DNA of 64,000 bases. Origin: Serratia sp. UGAL515B_01 (GTDB lineage: Bacteria > Pseudomonadota > Gammaproteobacteria > Enterobacterales > Enterobacteriaceae). The first letter of the stretch is position 1, and each line of letters starts with the position of its first letter. A program made the position numbers and the translations under genes. This document shows, piece by piece, positions 9,153 to 19,327 of the stretch. Under the pieces are notes generated by a model. That model searched no databases. It saw nothing but the letters and a program-made list of their open reading frames with translations, and was not told the DNA's origin. The stretch is from the NCBI RefSeq assembly GCF_033095805.1, contig NZ_CP109901.1, positions 4,027,766 through 4,091,765 of the forward strand, written 5' to 3'.

Positions 9153-11740
9153 GGTGGGTGCTGCATTTGCTGTTGGTGTCTCCTGCGAGTCGGGGGATTC
9201 AGGAACGCTATCGCGGCTATCGCCATGCCGGGGCACCGGCATTTACTGCTTTTCTCACCACCCTGATGCTGGCAATCAGCTGGACATTCCTGCGATTTGA
9301 GTCACCCAGCTGGCAAAAAGTGTTTGTTTGCCACCACTATTGGTTCCCACATATTTCGTCCAGGCGCCCGCGTCCCGCAGATGCTGTACGCTATTTGCTC
9401 CAGGGGGTGTGGCTGTTGTTAACGCGCAGTGAATCGGTCTCAGTGAGGCATTACTCTTTTGCCGGTTGGTCCAAATTGCAACTACGTTATACCAATTGGT
9501 TGCACAGTTTGCCGCAGCGTCTGCAGGAAGCTGGCGTGAAGGAGCGTTCGGTGCAGTATCTTAACCGGCTGAGTCAGCGTATGCGCCGGATGTTATTTAT
9601 TTTTGCCGCAGTATTTGCCGGGCTATTGGCTCTGTTGTGTATTTCTCAACCATTTGATTTACAAGCACAGTTTGTGTTCGTGCTGTTGTTGTGGTGCATT
9701 GCTATGGCAGTGCGCAGGATCCCAGGGCGGTTACCCTGCTTGATGCTGATTGTGCTGTCGCTGACGGTATCCTGTCGCTATTTATGGTGGCGCTATACCG
9801 CTACGCTCAATTGGGACGATCCTGTTAGCCTCGTTTGTGGCTTGCTGTTGCTGATGGCTGAAACCTATGCTTGGGTAGTCTTAGTATTAGGGTATTTCCA
9901 GACTATCTGGCCTTTAAATCGCCAACCAGTACCAATGCCTGCGGACATTAACGCCTGGCCGACAGTTGACTTGATGGTGCCGACCTACAACGAAGAGCTG
10001 AGCGTGGTGAAACCGACCATCTATGCCGCATTGGGTATCGACTGGCCGAAAGAAAAAATTACCATCTATATTCTTGATGACGGCAATCGCCCTGAGTTTA
10101 AAGCCTTTGCTGCAGAAGCGGGGGTGAAATATATTGCCCGCCCAACTCATGAGCATGCCAAAGCAGGAAATATCAATAATGCGCTGAAATACGCGACCAG
10201 TGAGTTGGTGACCATTTTCGATTGTGACCACGTGCCAACCCGTTCATACCTGCAATTGACCGTAGGCTGGTTCCTTAAAGATAAGAAACTGGCGATGTTG
10301 CAAACACCACACCATTTCTTCTCTCCCGACCCGTTTGAACGCAACCTGGGGCGTTTTCGCCAGACACCGAATGAAGGTACCTTGTTCTATGGGTTGGTTC
10401 AGGATGGTAATGATATGTGGGATGCCACCTTCTTCTGTGGTTCCTGTGCGATCCTGCGCCGCACTGCACTGGACGAAATAGGAGGCATTGCGGTGGAAAC
10501 CGTGACAGAAGACGCCCATACATCATTACGTCTTCACCGCAGAGGACATACTTCGGCCTATATCCGGATACCTCAGGCTGCCGGATTGGCAACAGAAAGC
10601 TTATCTGCGCACATTGGCCAACGCATTCGCTGGGCACGGGGCATGGTGCAAATCTTCAGGTTGGATAACCCACTACTAGGGAAAGGATTGAAGCTAGCGC
10701 AGAGGTTGTGTTATGCCAATGCCATGTTGCACTTCCTGTCAGGTATCCCACGTTTGATTTTCCTAACGGCACCGTTGGCCTTCTTGCTGTTGCATGCGTA
10801 TATCATTTTTGCTCCGGCGTTGGCAATTGCGCTGTATGTTCTTCCACACATGATCCACGCCAGCCTGACTAACTCACGTATTCAGGGTAAATATCGCCAC
10901 TCTTTCTGGAGTGAAATTTATGAAACCGTGCTCGCCTGGTATATCGCCCGACCAACCACTGTTGCGTTGTTGAACCCGCATAAAGGCAAATTCAACGTCA
11001 CTTCCAAAGGTGGGCTGGTAAAAGAAGAGCATGTTGATTGGGTTATTAGCCGCCCATATCTGTTGCTGGTGGTATGTAATCTTGCTGGTCTGGTATTTGG
11101 GCTATGGCGTATGTTCTTCGGCCCAGCGGCCGAAGCGATGACGGTATTCGTTAGTCTGGTCTGGGTTGCTTATAACATGACTATTCTTGGCGGTGCTATG
11201 GCGGTAGCCGTAGAAGCCAAACAGGTACGTCAGTCACACCGCGTAGAAATCGCCATGCCTGCGGCAGTAGCGCGGGCCGATGGGCATATATTCCCTTGCA
11301 CACTGCAAGATTATTCGGATGGAGGAGTGGGAATAAAGATGCGTGTGCTGGATAAGATGAAAGAGAATGATAGAGTGGCATTGCTGCTAAAACGTGGTCG
11401 GCAAGAGTTCAGTTTCCCTTGTATTGTGACTCGTACACACGGCCTGCATGCAGGGATCCGTCTTGTTGGGCTCTCTACACGTCAATACACTGAGTTTATT
11501 CAGTGTACCTTTGCGCGCGCCGATACTTGGGCTCTCTGGCAGGATGGATTTCCTGAAGATAAACCAGTAGACAGCCTGCGCGACGTTTTGATGCTGGGCC
11601 TTCATGGTTATCAGCACATGGCTGATTACGCGCCTCCCGTTATTCGCCGCCTTCTAATTGGTTTTACCACGTCGGCTCTGTGGATCATGTCATTCATTCC
11701 CCACGGGGTAGGTGGTGGGAGAACTTCAACTGTGCAATAA
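9149..11740 (+). CDS. bcsA: BcsA, cellulose synthase catalytic subunit (GT2, PilZ)
   Basis: An 863-residue polytopic inner-membrane glycosyltransferase that polymerises UDP-glucose into beta-1,4-glucan. Visible motifs, in order, are DDG, DCD (FDCDHVPT), TED and QRIRW, the processive GT2 signature. A C-terminal PilZ domain follows, with RQSHR and DYSDGGVG, the c-di-GMP-binding RxxxR and DxSxxG motifs. The ATG at 9149 is chosen: it overlaps the bcsQ stop (ATGA) and follows a purine-rich GGAAGAGG site. An upstream in-frame TTG at 9116 would lie deep inside bcsQ. The C-terminal tail is slightly shorter than in E. coli (872 residues). Confidence 0.97.
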   Translation: MRWVLHLLLVSPASRGIQERYRGYRHAGAPAFTAFLTTLMLAISWTFLRFESPSWQKVFVCHHYWFPHISSRRPRPADAVRYLLQGVWLLLTRSESVSVRHYSFAGWSKLQLRYTNWLHSLPQRLQEAGVKERSVQYLNRLSQRMRRMLFIFAAVFAGLLALLCISQPFDLQAQFVFVLLLWCIAMAVRRIPGRLPCLMLIVLSLTVSCRYLWWRYTATLNWDDPVSLVCGLLLLMAETYAWVVLVLGYFQTIWPLNRQPVPMPADINAWPTVDLMVPTYNEELSVVKPTIYAALGIDWPKEKITIYILDDGNRPEFKAFAAEAGVKYIARPTHEHAKAGNINNALKYATSELVTIFDCDHVPTRSYLQLTVGWFLKDKKLAMLQTPHHFFSPDPFERNLGRFRQTPNEGTLFYGLVQDGNDMWDATFFCGSCAILRRTALDEIGGIAVETVTEDAHTSLRLHRRGHTSAYIRIPQAAGLATESLSAHIGQRIRWARGMVQIFRLDNPLLGKGLKLAQRLCYANAMLHFLSGIPRLIFLTAPLAFLLLHAYIIFAPALAIALYVLPHMIHASLTNSRIQGKYRHSFWSEIYETVLAWYIARPTTVALLNPHKGKFNVTSKGGLVKEEHVDWVISRPYLLLVVCNLAGLVFGLWRMFFGPAAEAMTVFVSLVWVAYNMTILGGAMAVAVEAKQVRQSHRVEIAMPAAVARADGHIFPCTLQDYSDGGVGIKMRVLDKMKENDRVALLLKRGRQEFSFPCIVTRTHGLHAGIRLVGLSTRQYTEFIQCTFARADTWALWQDGFPEDKPVDSLRDVLMLGLHGYQHMADYAPPVIRRLLIGFTTSALWIMSFIPHGVGGGRTSTVQ

Positions 11741-11816
11741 ACTGTGGCATAGGCTGCGTGCTGCAAGCGCCCGTGTATTTTCCCGGAGAATCGGCATTAA
11801 CAGTGATGACTATACG

Positions 11817-14129
11817 ATGACAAGAAAAATAAACTGGTTTACTGCATTCGCTTTAGCCGTCAGTACGTTCTCTCAGGCGGAAACGGCGATTACCCCTACG
11901 GCCATCGAGCAACCATCAGTAACCATACTGGCTGCAGACACGTCGCCCATCACACCTGTTGTTACCACTGAACCAACAATCACCAATCCACCAGTGCGTG
12001 ATGCGCAACTCTCTTTCACTGAGGTAGCGCCGCCACCGGGTACTTTTAGCCTGTTAGGTACCCGTCCTGAAGGGCAGGTTGAGTTTGGTGTACGCAGCGA
12101 CGAAGTGGTTTCACAGGCGATGCTTAATCTGGAGTTTACCCCTTCCCCTTCGCTAGCTCCGATACAATCGCAACTTAAGGTATATCTTAACGACGAGCTG
12201 ATGGGGGTACACCCCCTGACCAAAGAACAGCTGGGCAGATCTAACCGCATTCAAATGCCGATTGATCCGCGATATATCACTGATTTTAACCGCTTAAGGT
12301 TGGTGTTCGTGGGTAATTTACAGAGTATCTGTGAAAACCCGACGAGCAGTACGCTATGGTTGGATGTCAGCAAATCCAGCTCGCTGGACTTGCGCTTTCA
12401 AATGTTGCCACTGAAGAATGAGCTTTCGCACTTCCCTGAACCCTTCTTTGACAGTCGTGACAAGCGCCGATTGACTTTGCCAATGGTGTTTGCTGGACAA
12501 CCTGATCTGGCACAACAGCATGCAGCCGGTATTCTCGCTTCTTGGTTCGGAACCAAGGCGCAGTGGCGTGGTCAGTCCTTCCCAGTATTGTTTAATCAGC
12601 TACCTGAGCAGCACGCGATAGTGTTTGCCACCAATAAACAGCGCCCTGACTTCTTGAAGGACTCTCCAGCAGTCAATGGCCCCACGGTGCAGATGATCAG
12701 TCATCCGGATAATCCCTATGTGAAATTGCTATTGATAGAGGGGCGCGATGACAACGACCTGATTACTGCGGTGAAAGGCATTGCTCAAGGTAATATCCTG
12801 TTCCGTGGGCAGAACCTGACCGTAGATAAAGTGGAACAACTGGCGGAGCGCCAGCCGTACGATGCGCCAAACTGGGTACGCACCGATCGCGCCGTCACGT
12901 TTAACGAACTGCAGCAATATGCTGAGCAGCTCCAGACTGATGGCGTTTTGCCGGGGCCGATCATTATATCGATGAATCTGCCGCCGGATCTGTTCCTGCT
13001 CCGCAGTACCGGCATTGATATGCAGTTAAAATACCGTTATACCTCGCCACGTATTCAAGATGGTTCGCGCCTGAGCATCAGTTTGAACAATCAGTTTTTG
13101 CAGTCTTATGCTTTGGAACCAGAAAATGAAAAAGGAACTCAACTGCTCCGTTTGCCGTTGTTACAGGGGCTGTTCGATTCCGATACCGTGGTCAATATTC
13201 CCGCACTGAAATTGGGAGCAACCAATCAGCTGCGTTTTGACTTCGAATACACAACGCTGTTAGCCAGCAATGCGGAAAGTCGTTGTGAAACTTATTCATT
13301 GATAGCCAACCATGCGGTGATTGATGGGAGCTCAACCATCGACTTTACGGGTTATCGGCATTTCATCGCTATGCCCGACCTGCGATCTTTCGCCAATGCA
13401 GGCTTTCCATTCAGCCGATTGGCCGATTTGTCGCAAACCTTGGTGTTGGTGAATAAACAACCGCACCAGGCACAGGTCAGCGCGTTGCTAAACGCTTTGG
13501 GTAATGTGGGAGCACAGACCGGCTATCCCGCACTGGCTTTCACGCTGGCGGATGACTGGTCGCAGGCGAAAGACAAAGACGCCGATATTCTACTTATCGG
13601 TTCCATTCCGCCAGAGCTACGTGATGATAACAGACTGAATTTATTGGTAGAGGCTACGTTAAGCTGGGTCAAACAACCGATGCGACAATTACCACTGCCG
13701 AGTCTTGCCATGGAGCAGGATGACACTACGGCTGACGGCAAAACGACCATCAGTTCGCAAGGGGCGATGGCGGCGATTGTCGGGGTGCAATCCCCGTTCA
13801 ATGATCAACGTAGCATTGTGGCATTGTTGGCAGATAGCCCTCAGGGCTACGATCTGCTGAATAACGCGCTGCTCGATAGTGGCAAGCGTGCGGCGGTGTT
13901 TGGATCCGTCTCTGTGATACGTGAATCGGGTGTTTATAGCCTGCGAGTAGGAGATGTTTATCATGTTGGTTATCTGCCATGGTGGGAACGCATCTGGTTT
14001 GCTCTCTCAACGCACCCGGTGCTGCTGGCCGTGGTGGCGGCAGTCGTGGTTGTGATCATGGCACTTTTGCTGCGATACGGTCTGAAGGCCATTAGCCGCC
14101 GCCGTTTGTCACCGGAAGAGCGAGATTGA
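11817..14129 (+). CDS. bcsB: BcsB, periplasmic c-di-GMP-associated cellulose synthase subunit
   Basis: A 770-residue protein with a signal peptide (residues 1-22, ending SQA), a large periplasmic part with two carbohydrate-binding-like regions, and a single C-terminal membrane anchor before a basic tail. It guides the glucan through the periplasm and activates BcsA. The ATG at 11817 is chosen because it opens the signal peptide, as in E. coli (779 residues). The frame stays open back to a GTG at 11712 inside bcsA, but that would bury the signal peptide. The result is a 76-base gap after bcsA, larger than the other junctions of the operon. Confidence 0.95.
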   Translation: MTRKINWFTAFALAVSTFSQAETAITPTAIEQPSVTILAADTSPITPVVTTEPTITNPPVRDAQLSFTEVAPPPGTFSLLGTRPEGQVEFGVRSDEVVSQAMLNLEFTPSPSLAPIQSQLKVYLNDELMGVHPLTKEQLGRSNRIQMPIDPRYITDFNRLRLVFVGNLQSICENPTSSTLWLDVSKSSSLDLRFQMLPLKNELSHFPEPFFDSRDKRRLTLPMVFAGQPDLAQQHAAGILASWFGTKAQWRGQSFPVLFNQLPEQHAIVFATNKQRPDFLKDSPAVNGPTVQMISHPDNPYVKLLLIEGRDDNDLITAVKGIAQGNILFRGQNLTVDKVEQLAERQPYDAPNWVRTDRAVTFNELQQYAEQLQTDGVLPGPIIISMNLPPDLFLLRSTGIDMQLKYRYTSPRIQDGSRLSISLNNQFLQSYALEPENEKGTQLLRLPLLQGLFDSDTVVNIPALKLGATNQLRFDFEYTTLLASNAESRCETYSLIANHAVIDGSSTIDFTGYRHFIAMPDLRSFANAGFPFSRLADLSQTLVLVNKQPHQAQVSALLNALGNVGAQTGYPALAFTLADDWSQAKDKDADILLIGSIPPELRDDNRLNLLVEATLSWVKQPMRQLPLPSLAMEQDDTTADGKTTISSQGAMAAIVGVQSPFNDQRSIVALLADSPQGYDLLNNALLDSGKRAAVFGSVSVIRESGVYSLRVGDVYHVGYLPWWERIWFALSTHPVLLAVVAAVVVVIMALLLRYGLKAISRRRLSPEERD

Positions 14130-15250
14130 TGACTATGGCTAGACTCTTCTTGAAGCATTTCTTACCGTGCCTGTTGCTCTTGTGTGTTTTCCCGATAGCA
14201 GCGTCTTGTGAGTGGCCTGCTTGGCAGCAGTACAAGCAGTTTTACATCAGCGACGAAGGGCGGGTGATTGATCCCAGTAGCCCGCAACGTATTACCACTT
14301 CAGAAGGGCAAAGCTATGGGTTGTTCTTCGCACTGGTTGCCAATGATCGGCCCACCTTCGATAAATTGCTGACGTGGACAGAGAACAATTTGGCTGCGGG
14401 TGATTTGAGCGTACATCTGCCCGCTTGGTTGTGGGGAGAGGACGATAAAAAAAACTGGAAGGTGTTGGACAGCAATTCCGCCTCTGATGCTGACTTGTGG
14501 ATTGCTTACGACTTGCTAGAAGCGGGGCGGTTATGGCAAAGCCAGCGCTATCAAACGTTGGGAACACTGTTGTTGCAACGGATTGGGCACGAAGAAGTGG
14601 TTGATATTCCTGGCTTAGGGACAATGCTGTTACCGGGCAAGATTGGTTTTGTGGCAGATAACCAGTGGCGGCTTAATCCCAGCTATCTTCCCCTACAATT
14701 GCTGACTCGTTTCTCCTCAATCCATGAATCTTGGAAAGCCGTGCAGAAAACCAGTCAGCGCCTTTGGTTAGAGACGGCGCCACAGGGTTTCTCACCGGAC
14801 TGGGTGGCGTGGCAGCCAACTAAAGGCTGGTTAGCGGATAGCGTAAAACCCAACATTGGCAGTTATGATGCCATCAGAGTTTATCTTTGGGCTGGAATGT
14901 TAGCAGACGATGACCCACATAAAGCCGCCTTGGTGAAACAGTTCCAGCCAATGGTCAATTTCGTGGTAAAGCAAGGTGTTCCGCCAGAGAAAATGGATAC
15001 GGCGACGGGCAAAGCCACCGCAGAAGGCCCGGTAGGTTTCTCTGCCGCGTTGTTACCACTTTTGGCTGAGCAAGTTGACGCATTAGCGATGCAGCGTCAA
15101 CGCATCAAAGATAATCCATTGACTAACAATGCTTATTTCAACGCATCCCTACTACTATTTGGTCAGGGTTGGGATCAACAACGTTATCGTTTCAATCGCC
15201 AGGGTGAACTTCAACCCTCTTGGGGCGGTCAATGCGTAACTTCAGATTAG
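14129..15250 (+). CDS. bcsZ: BcsZ, periplasmic endo-1,4-beta-glucanase (GH8)
   Basis: A 373-residue secreted cellulase with an N-terminal signal peptide ending near AAS-C. The GH8 catalytic acid Glu59 sits in TSEGQSYG and the base Asp247 in SYDAIRVY; their spacing of 188 residues equals that of E. coli Glu55 and Asp243. BcsZ trims cellulose during export and is required for normal output. The ATG at 14129 shares one base with the bcsB stop (TGATG). The C-terminus overlaps the bcsC start by 19 bases. Confidence 0.96.
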   Translation: MTMARLFLKHFLPCLLLLCVFPIAASCEWPAWQQYKQFYISDEGRVIDPSSPQRITTSEGQSYGLFFALVANDRPTFDKLLTWTENNLAAGDLSVHLPAWLWGEDDKKNWKVLDSNSASDADLWIAYDLLEAGRLWQSQRYQTLGTLLLQRIGHEEVVDIPGLGTMLLPGKIGFVADNQWRLNPSYLPLQLLTRFSSIHESWKAVQKTSQRLWLETAPQGFSPDWVAWQPTKGWLADSVKPNIGSYDAIRVYLWAGMLADDDPHKAALVKQFQPMVNFVVKQGVPPEKMDTATGKATAEGPVGFSAALLPLLAEQVDALAMQRQRIKDNPLTNNAYFNASLLLFGQGWDQQRYRFNRQGELQPSWGGQCVTSD

Positions 15251-18200
15251 GTTGGCTGAGCTTATTACCTTTAAGCCTTGTGCTCTTGTCGCAGGTGACG
15301 GGGGCTGAAACTGTGGATCCTGAACAGTGGCTGTTGGAGCAGATGCGTATTGGTGAGGCGAATAATCAGGATGAGTTGGTTCGTCAATCTCTGTATCGCC
15401 TTGAGCTGATTGCCCCGAATAACCCGGATGTGATTGCCGCACGAATGCGTTTGGCGCTACGCCAGGGCAATCAGGCGTTGGCACAACAGCAGTTGGACAA
15501 ACTCAAAGGGATCGCTCCGCAGTCAGAGGTTTTCCGTCAGGCCGAAATGACGATGCAATTGACCCGGCCTGAAACCCGTCAGAAATTGCAACAGGCGCGC
15601 CTGATGGCTACCGCAGGCCGCTTGCAGGAAGCCAAAGCCCTGTACGATGAACTCTTTCAAGGCGATCCGCCGACACCCAATCTGGCTGTGGAATACTGGA
15701 AGTTAGTGGCGCGTCTACCTGGTCAGGAACCTGAGGTAGTGAAGAAGTTACAGGTTTTGGATCTGCAGTATCCAGGCAATGTCACGCTGCGTATGACATT
15801 GGTGAGGATGCTGTTCAGTCAGGATCGTGTTGAGCAGGCATATGACTTACTGCAGAAAGTCGCAGTCGATCCCGGGGGCCGCGATGATGCGGCGGATTTA
15901 TGGCTGGAAAAGGTTAAAGCGATGCCTGTCAGTCCTCAGAGTGTCGCGGCTTTGAACCGTTTTCTCGGGGTGTTTGAAAGTGGCGATCAGGTTCTGAGTG
16001 CACAGCAGGAATTAGCCCGACAAAAGGCCTTGCTTGCTGATCCTGTCTATCAGGCGCGTATGCTCGGGTTGGCGCGGGTAGAAAAAGGGGAGGGAGGAAC
16101 TGCGATCCCTGAATTGAAAAAAGCGTTATCGAGTACGCCTGATGATGCCGAAGTGCTTGGCGCGCTGGGTTTGGCTTATTCTAGAACGGGGAACCGTGAA
16201 CAGGCTTTGAGTTTGTTCCAGCAGGCGCAGAAAACGGACAAGAATAACTTTGATAGCAACAAATGGCAGAGTCTGATCAAGAGCACGCGTTACTGGTTGG
16301 CGATTGCGCAGGGGGATAGCGCAATAAAGGCCAATGATTTGGCGCTAGCGCAGAAAAAATATCAGTGGGCAAGGCAACTTGACGATCGTGACAATAGTGC
16401 GTTGATTGGTTTGGGTGACGTTGCCGTCGCTCGCAAAGATGATGCAACTGCTGAACGTTATTATCGGCAGGCCCTGAGGCTGGAGCCGAGCAGCGGCAGT
16501 GCGGTACGTGGTTTGGTGAATATCTACCAGCGGCAGTCACCGCAAAAGGCGTTGGACTATCTCAACAGTCTGCCACGTGGGATGCAAGACCCGTTGAGCA
16601 GTACGCTGGACAGCCTGCAGCTGGACATGCTTAAACAGCAGGCTGAAGCGCTGGCGCAGCAGCAACTGTGGCCTCAGGCGGCAGAAAAGTACCGGCAAGC
16701 TCACCTGAAAGATCCCGAAGATGTCTGGCTGACATACCGCTATGCTCAAACGCTGCGTCAGGCCTGGAAGCCGCAGAGGGCGGACGCCGTATTCCGTCAA
16801 CTTGTGCAGAAAAAACCTACCGATCCGCAGCAGGTTTACGCCTATGCCTTGTATCTGTCTGCCAGCGAGCGTGAGAGTCAAGCATTGGCACATCTCAATA
16901 CTCTGCCTAAAGGGCAGTGGAACGATGATATTCGCGATATGGCGCAACGCTTGCAACGGCAGGCAGCGCTCGATTATGCCGAGCGCCTTCGTGCTGGCGG
17001 TAATGAATCAGAAGCTATCGCTTATCTGTATCAACAACCGCCTGATACAGCTATCGATTTGACCTTGGCGGATTGGGCGCTGGAGAGGGAAGAATACGGC
17101 GTAGCGTTAGCCGATTACCAACGGGTACGCGCACGTGAACCGAATAATCTGGATGCCCGGTTGGGGGAGATTGAAGCCTTTCTGGCGGTCGGTAAACTGA
17201 CGGAAGCTTACCAACAACTGCAAACAGCAGTACCCCAAAAAGAAGAGTTACCCAACAGCCAGCGGCGGATTGCTAATGCCTGGTCTTTGGTTGGTGAACA
17301 GGACAAAGCCGCAGATATTTTCACTCAATTAAAAGCAAAAGCGCAGCAAGAACCCCCAAGCCAGGTCAAAGCATTGTTGTACCGTGATTCTGCCAGGTTT
17401 GAACAGGCACGCAGGCGGCCGGAACAGGCCGAACAGGATTATCGCCAGGCGATGGTGGCCAGCGGCATTGCACCGACGCTGCCACTGGATAATGACAGCT
17501 ACACCCGTTTGACCCGTAATAATATGGCTGACGATTGGCTTAAACGCGGTATCCGTTCCGACGCGGCCGATCTTTACCGCCAGCAGGATGTGACAGTCAC
17601 CCTCGATCACGATTATATGCGGTCGAGCGGAACCGGTGGGGTTTCCGACTTTAAGGCGCATAACAGCATGTTGCAGGTAGATGTGCCCTTTTATGATGGT
17701 CGCGCGTTTTTCCGTACCGATACGTTTCAACTTTATGCGGGCACCTTTGCTACCGATGGTGGGCAGCACTTCGAAACCTTTGGCACCTGTAATACGGTAG
17801 GTTGCAGCGGAGATGAGCGCCAGAAAACCACAGGAACCAGTGTGGCTGTTGGTTGGGCCAACGATCGCTGGCAAGCCGATATTGGCACGACGCCGATGGG
17901 TTTTGAGGTTGTTGATTGGGTCGGTGGCGTAGCGTACAGCGTTGACTGGAACCACATCGGCTGGACGTTAGGTGCTTCGCGTCGGCCCGTTTCCAGTTCA
18001 CTGCTTGCATTTGGTGGAACCCGCGATCCCAACACCGGGGTCACTTGGGGAGGTGTACGAGCGAGCGGTATTAGCCTGAGTGCAAGCTATGACCGTGGCG
18101 AAGCCAATGGCGTCTGGGCTAACCTCAGTGCCCATCAGCTAACCGGTCAGAATGTTGAGGATAATTTGCGTCAGCGTTTGATGGCCGGTTATTACTACAA

Positions 18201-18702
18201 AATGATTAACGAAGATAACCGCCGAGCTACCGTTGGGCTGAGTACCATGTTTTGGCACTATCAGAAAGATTTGAGCGGTTACTCCCTTGGACAGGGGGGA
18301 TATTACAGTCCACAACAGTATGTGTCGTTGGCAATACCGCTGAATTATCGCCAGCGTACTGATAACTGGTCGTGGGAGGTTGGGGGATCGGTATCTATCT
18401 CTCATACCAAAACCAATGATGAAAAACGTTACCCAATTCCATCGATGGTCCCTGACCTCCTGCCTGATAAATATGCTATTGAAAGTGGCAGTTCTTCTTC
18501 AAGTGTTGGCTATACACTTCGAGCGCTTGCCGAACGCCGTCTCAGTACACATTGGACAATGGGAGCCAGCATTGATATTCAACAGGCAAAAAACTATACC
18601 CCTAGCCATATGTTATTGTATTTGCGCTACTCACTTGGCGGTTGGCAAGGCGATCTCGATTTACCACCACAACCATTGACACCTTATTCTGAATTTAAAT
18701 GA
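15232..18702 (+). CDS. bcsC: BcsC, outer-membrane cellulose exporter with TPR scaffold
   Basis: A 1156-residue protein with a signal peptide (cleaved near GAE), a long periplasmic array of tetratricopeptide repeats (about residues 40-780), and a C-terminal BcsC beta-barrel of about 330 residues. By family knowledge the TPR superhelix spans the periplasm and the barrel conducts cellulose across the outer membrane. The ATG at 15232 is chosen: it is preceded by GGGGCGG and opens the signal peptide. It overlaps bcsZ, so the two are probably coupled. This is the last gene of bcsRQABZC. Confidence 0.96.
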   Translation: MRNFRLGWLSLLPLSLVLLSQVTGAETVDPEQWLLEQMRIGEANNQDELVRQSLYRLELIAPNNPDVIAARMRLALRQGNQALAQQQLDKLKGIAPQSEVFRQAEMTMQLTRPETRQKLQQARLMATAGRLQEAKALYDELFQGDPPTPNLAVEYWKLVARLPGQEPEVVKKLQVLDLQYPGNVTLRMTLVRMLFSQDRVEQAYDLLQKVAVDPGGRDDAADLWLEKVKAMPVSPQSVAALNRFLGVFESGDQVLSAQQELARQKALLADPVYQARMLGLARVEKGEGGTAIPELKKALSSTPDDAEVLGALGLAYSRTGNREQALSLFQQAQKTDKNNFDSNKWQSLIKSTRYWLAIAQGDSAIKANDLALAQKKYQWARQLDDRDNSALIGLGDVAVARKDDATAERYYRQALRLEPSSGSAVRGLVNIYQRQSPQKALDYLNSLPRGMQDPLSSTLDSLQLDMLKQQAEALAQQQLWPQAAEKYRQAHLKDPEDVWLTYRYAQTLRQAWKPQRADAVFRQLVQKKPTDPQQVYAYALYLSASERESQALAHLNTLPKGQWNDDIRDMAQRLQRQAALDYAERLRAGGNESEAIAYLYQQPPDTAIDLTLADWALEREEYGVALADYQRVRAREPNNLDARLGEIEAFLAVGKLTEAYQQLQTAVPQKEELPNSQRRIANAWSLVGEQDKAADIFTQLKAKAQQEPPSQVKALLYRDSARFEQARRRPEQAEQDYRQAMVASGIAPTLPLDNDSYTRLTRNNMADDWLKRGIRSDAADLYRQQDVTVTLDHDYMRSSGTGGVSDFKAHNSMLQVDVPFYDGRAFFRTDTFQLYAGTFATDGGQHFETFGTCNTVGCSGDERQKTTGTSVAVGWANDRWQADIGTTPMGFEVVDWVGGVAYSVDWNHIGWTLGASRRPVSSSLLAFGGTRDPNTGVTWGGVRASGISLSASYDRGEANGVWANLSAHQLTGQNVEDNLRQRLMAGYYYKMINEDNRRATVGLSTMFWHYQKDLSGYSLGQGGYYSPQQYVSLAIPLNYRQRTDNWSWEVGGSVSISHTKTNDEKRYPIPSMVPDLLPDKYAIESGSSSSSVGYTLRALAERRLSTHWTMGASIDIQQAKNYTPSHMLLYLRYSLGGWQGDLDLPPQPLTPYSEFK

Positions 18703-19148
18703 TGTATACCTGAATCTATTCAGGTTGTAGGACAAAAAAGCAAAGCGTTTTTGAACAGCGATTGTGCCGGCCTCAAAGGGTCAGGCCGACTTAAGTGATT
18801 ATGTTCTCAGGAGTATTTTGAACACGGCTGTCTATGGCCCCAAAGGGGCGAGTAACGTAGCCAATATGGCTGTGGCCTGGATAACAATGAGTATAAATCG
18901 GATACATTCGGAGTGTCGCCTACAGAGCAGTTTTGTTACCCTGTGGTCATTCCAGTCAGGAAAATACCTAACCCTGAGCTTTTCAACCTGCAAGCCGGGT
19001 GGCTGGTAAGGTAAAAATACGATGTGTTCGAGAGAACGGCGGGTTTTATTTCCTCTCTTTTAAATTAAAGCGTCATTGGCTGCCACAGTGGCTTGGCGTT
19101 TTGTGACCCGGCCTATTTGCGACTGCCGGTGTCCTGAAAGTTATTGGA
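18703..19148. other. Intergenic region downstream of bcsC
   Basis: About 450 bases with no recognisable gene. It contains short inverted repeats: acctgaa / ttcaggt at 18708-18725, just past bcsC, and cggcct / aggccg near 18770-18795. Neither has a U-run. A small open frame at 18764-19009 has no recognisable family or signal. An ERIC-like element follows immediately. Confidence 0.4.
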
Positions 19149-19289
19149 TATAGATCTAAGAGACTTCAAGTTGTAAGCAGGCGGCAACTGAACAACAAAC
19201 CGTTCAGGAACCGATTTGAATTCGATCCTGAAGGGACGAGGTCAGTAATGCAGCCAATACCGCTGCAGTTTGAACGGCGCCGGGGGCAT
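19149..19289 (+). repeat. ERIC-like element, diverged (copy 1)
   Basis: The left part contains acttcaagttg and ggcggcaactga, and the right part reads cagccaataccgctgcag followed by tttgaa, matching the outer arms of ERIC (enterobacterial repetitive intergenic consensus). The middle is diverged. The copy ends about 40 bases before the hmsP-like gene, so it probably lies in its leader. Confidence 0.7.
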
Positions 19290-19327
19290 CGGTCTTTTCT
19301 TTTCAGTGTGTATAGCGGAGAGCAGCT

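Noticed and set aside
11712..11816. Upstream GTG start for bcsB at 11712
   Set aside because: It would place 35 residues before a clear signal peptide and lies inside bcsA; the ATG at 11817 gives the family N-terminus.
17329..17955. 208-codon minus-strand frame inside bcsC
   Set aside because: It lies wholly antisense to well-conserved BcsC coding sequence and has no recognisable family or start signal.
18764..19009. 81-codon plus-strand frame after bcsC
   Set aside because: No ribosome-binding site, signal peptide or recognisable family; probably chance in non-coding DNA.
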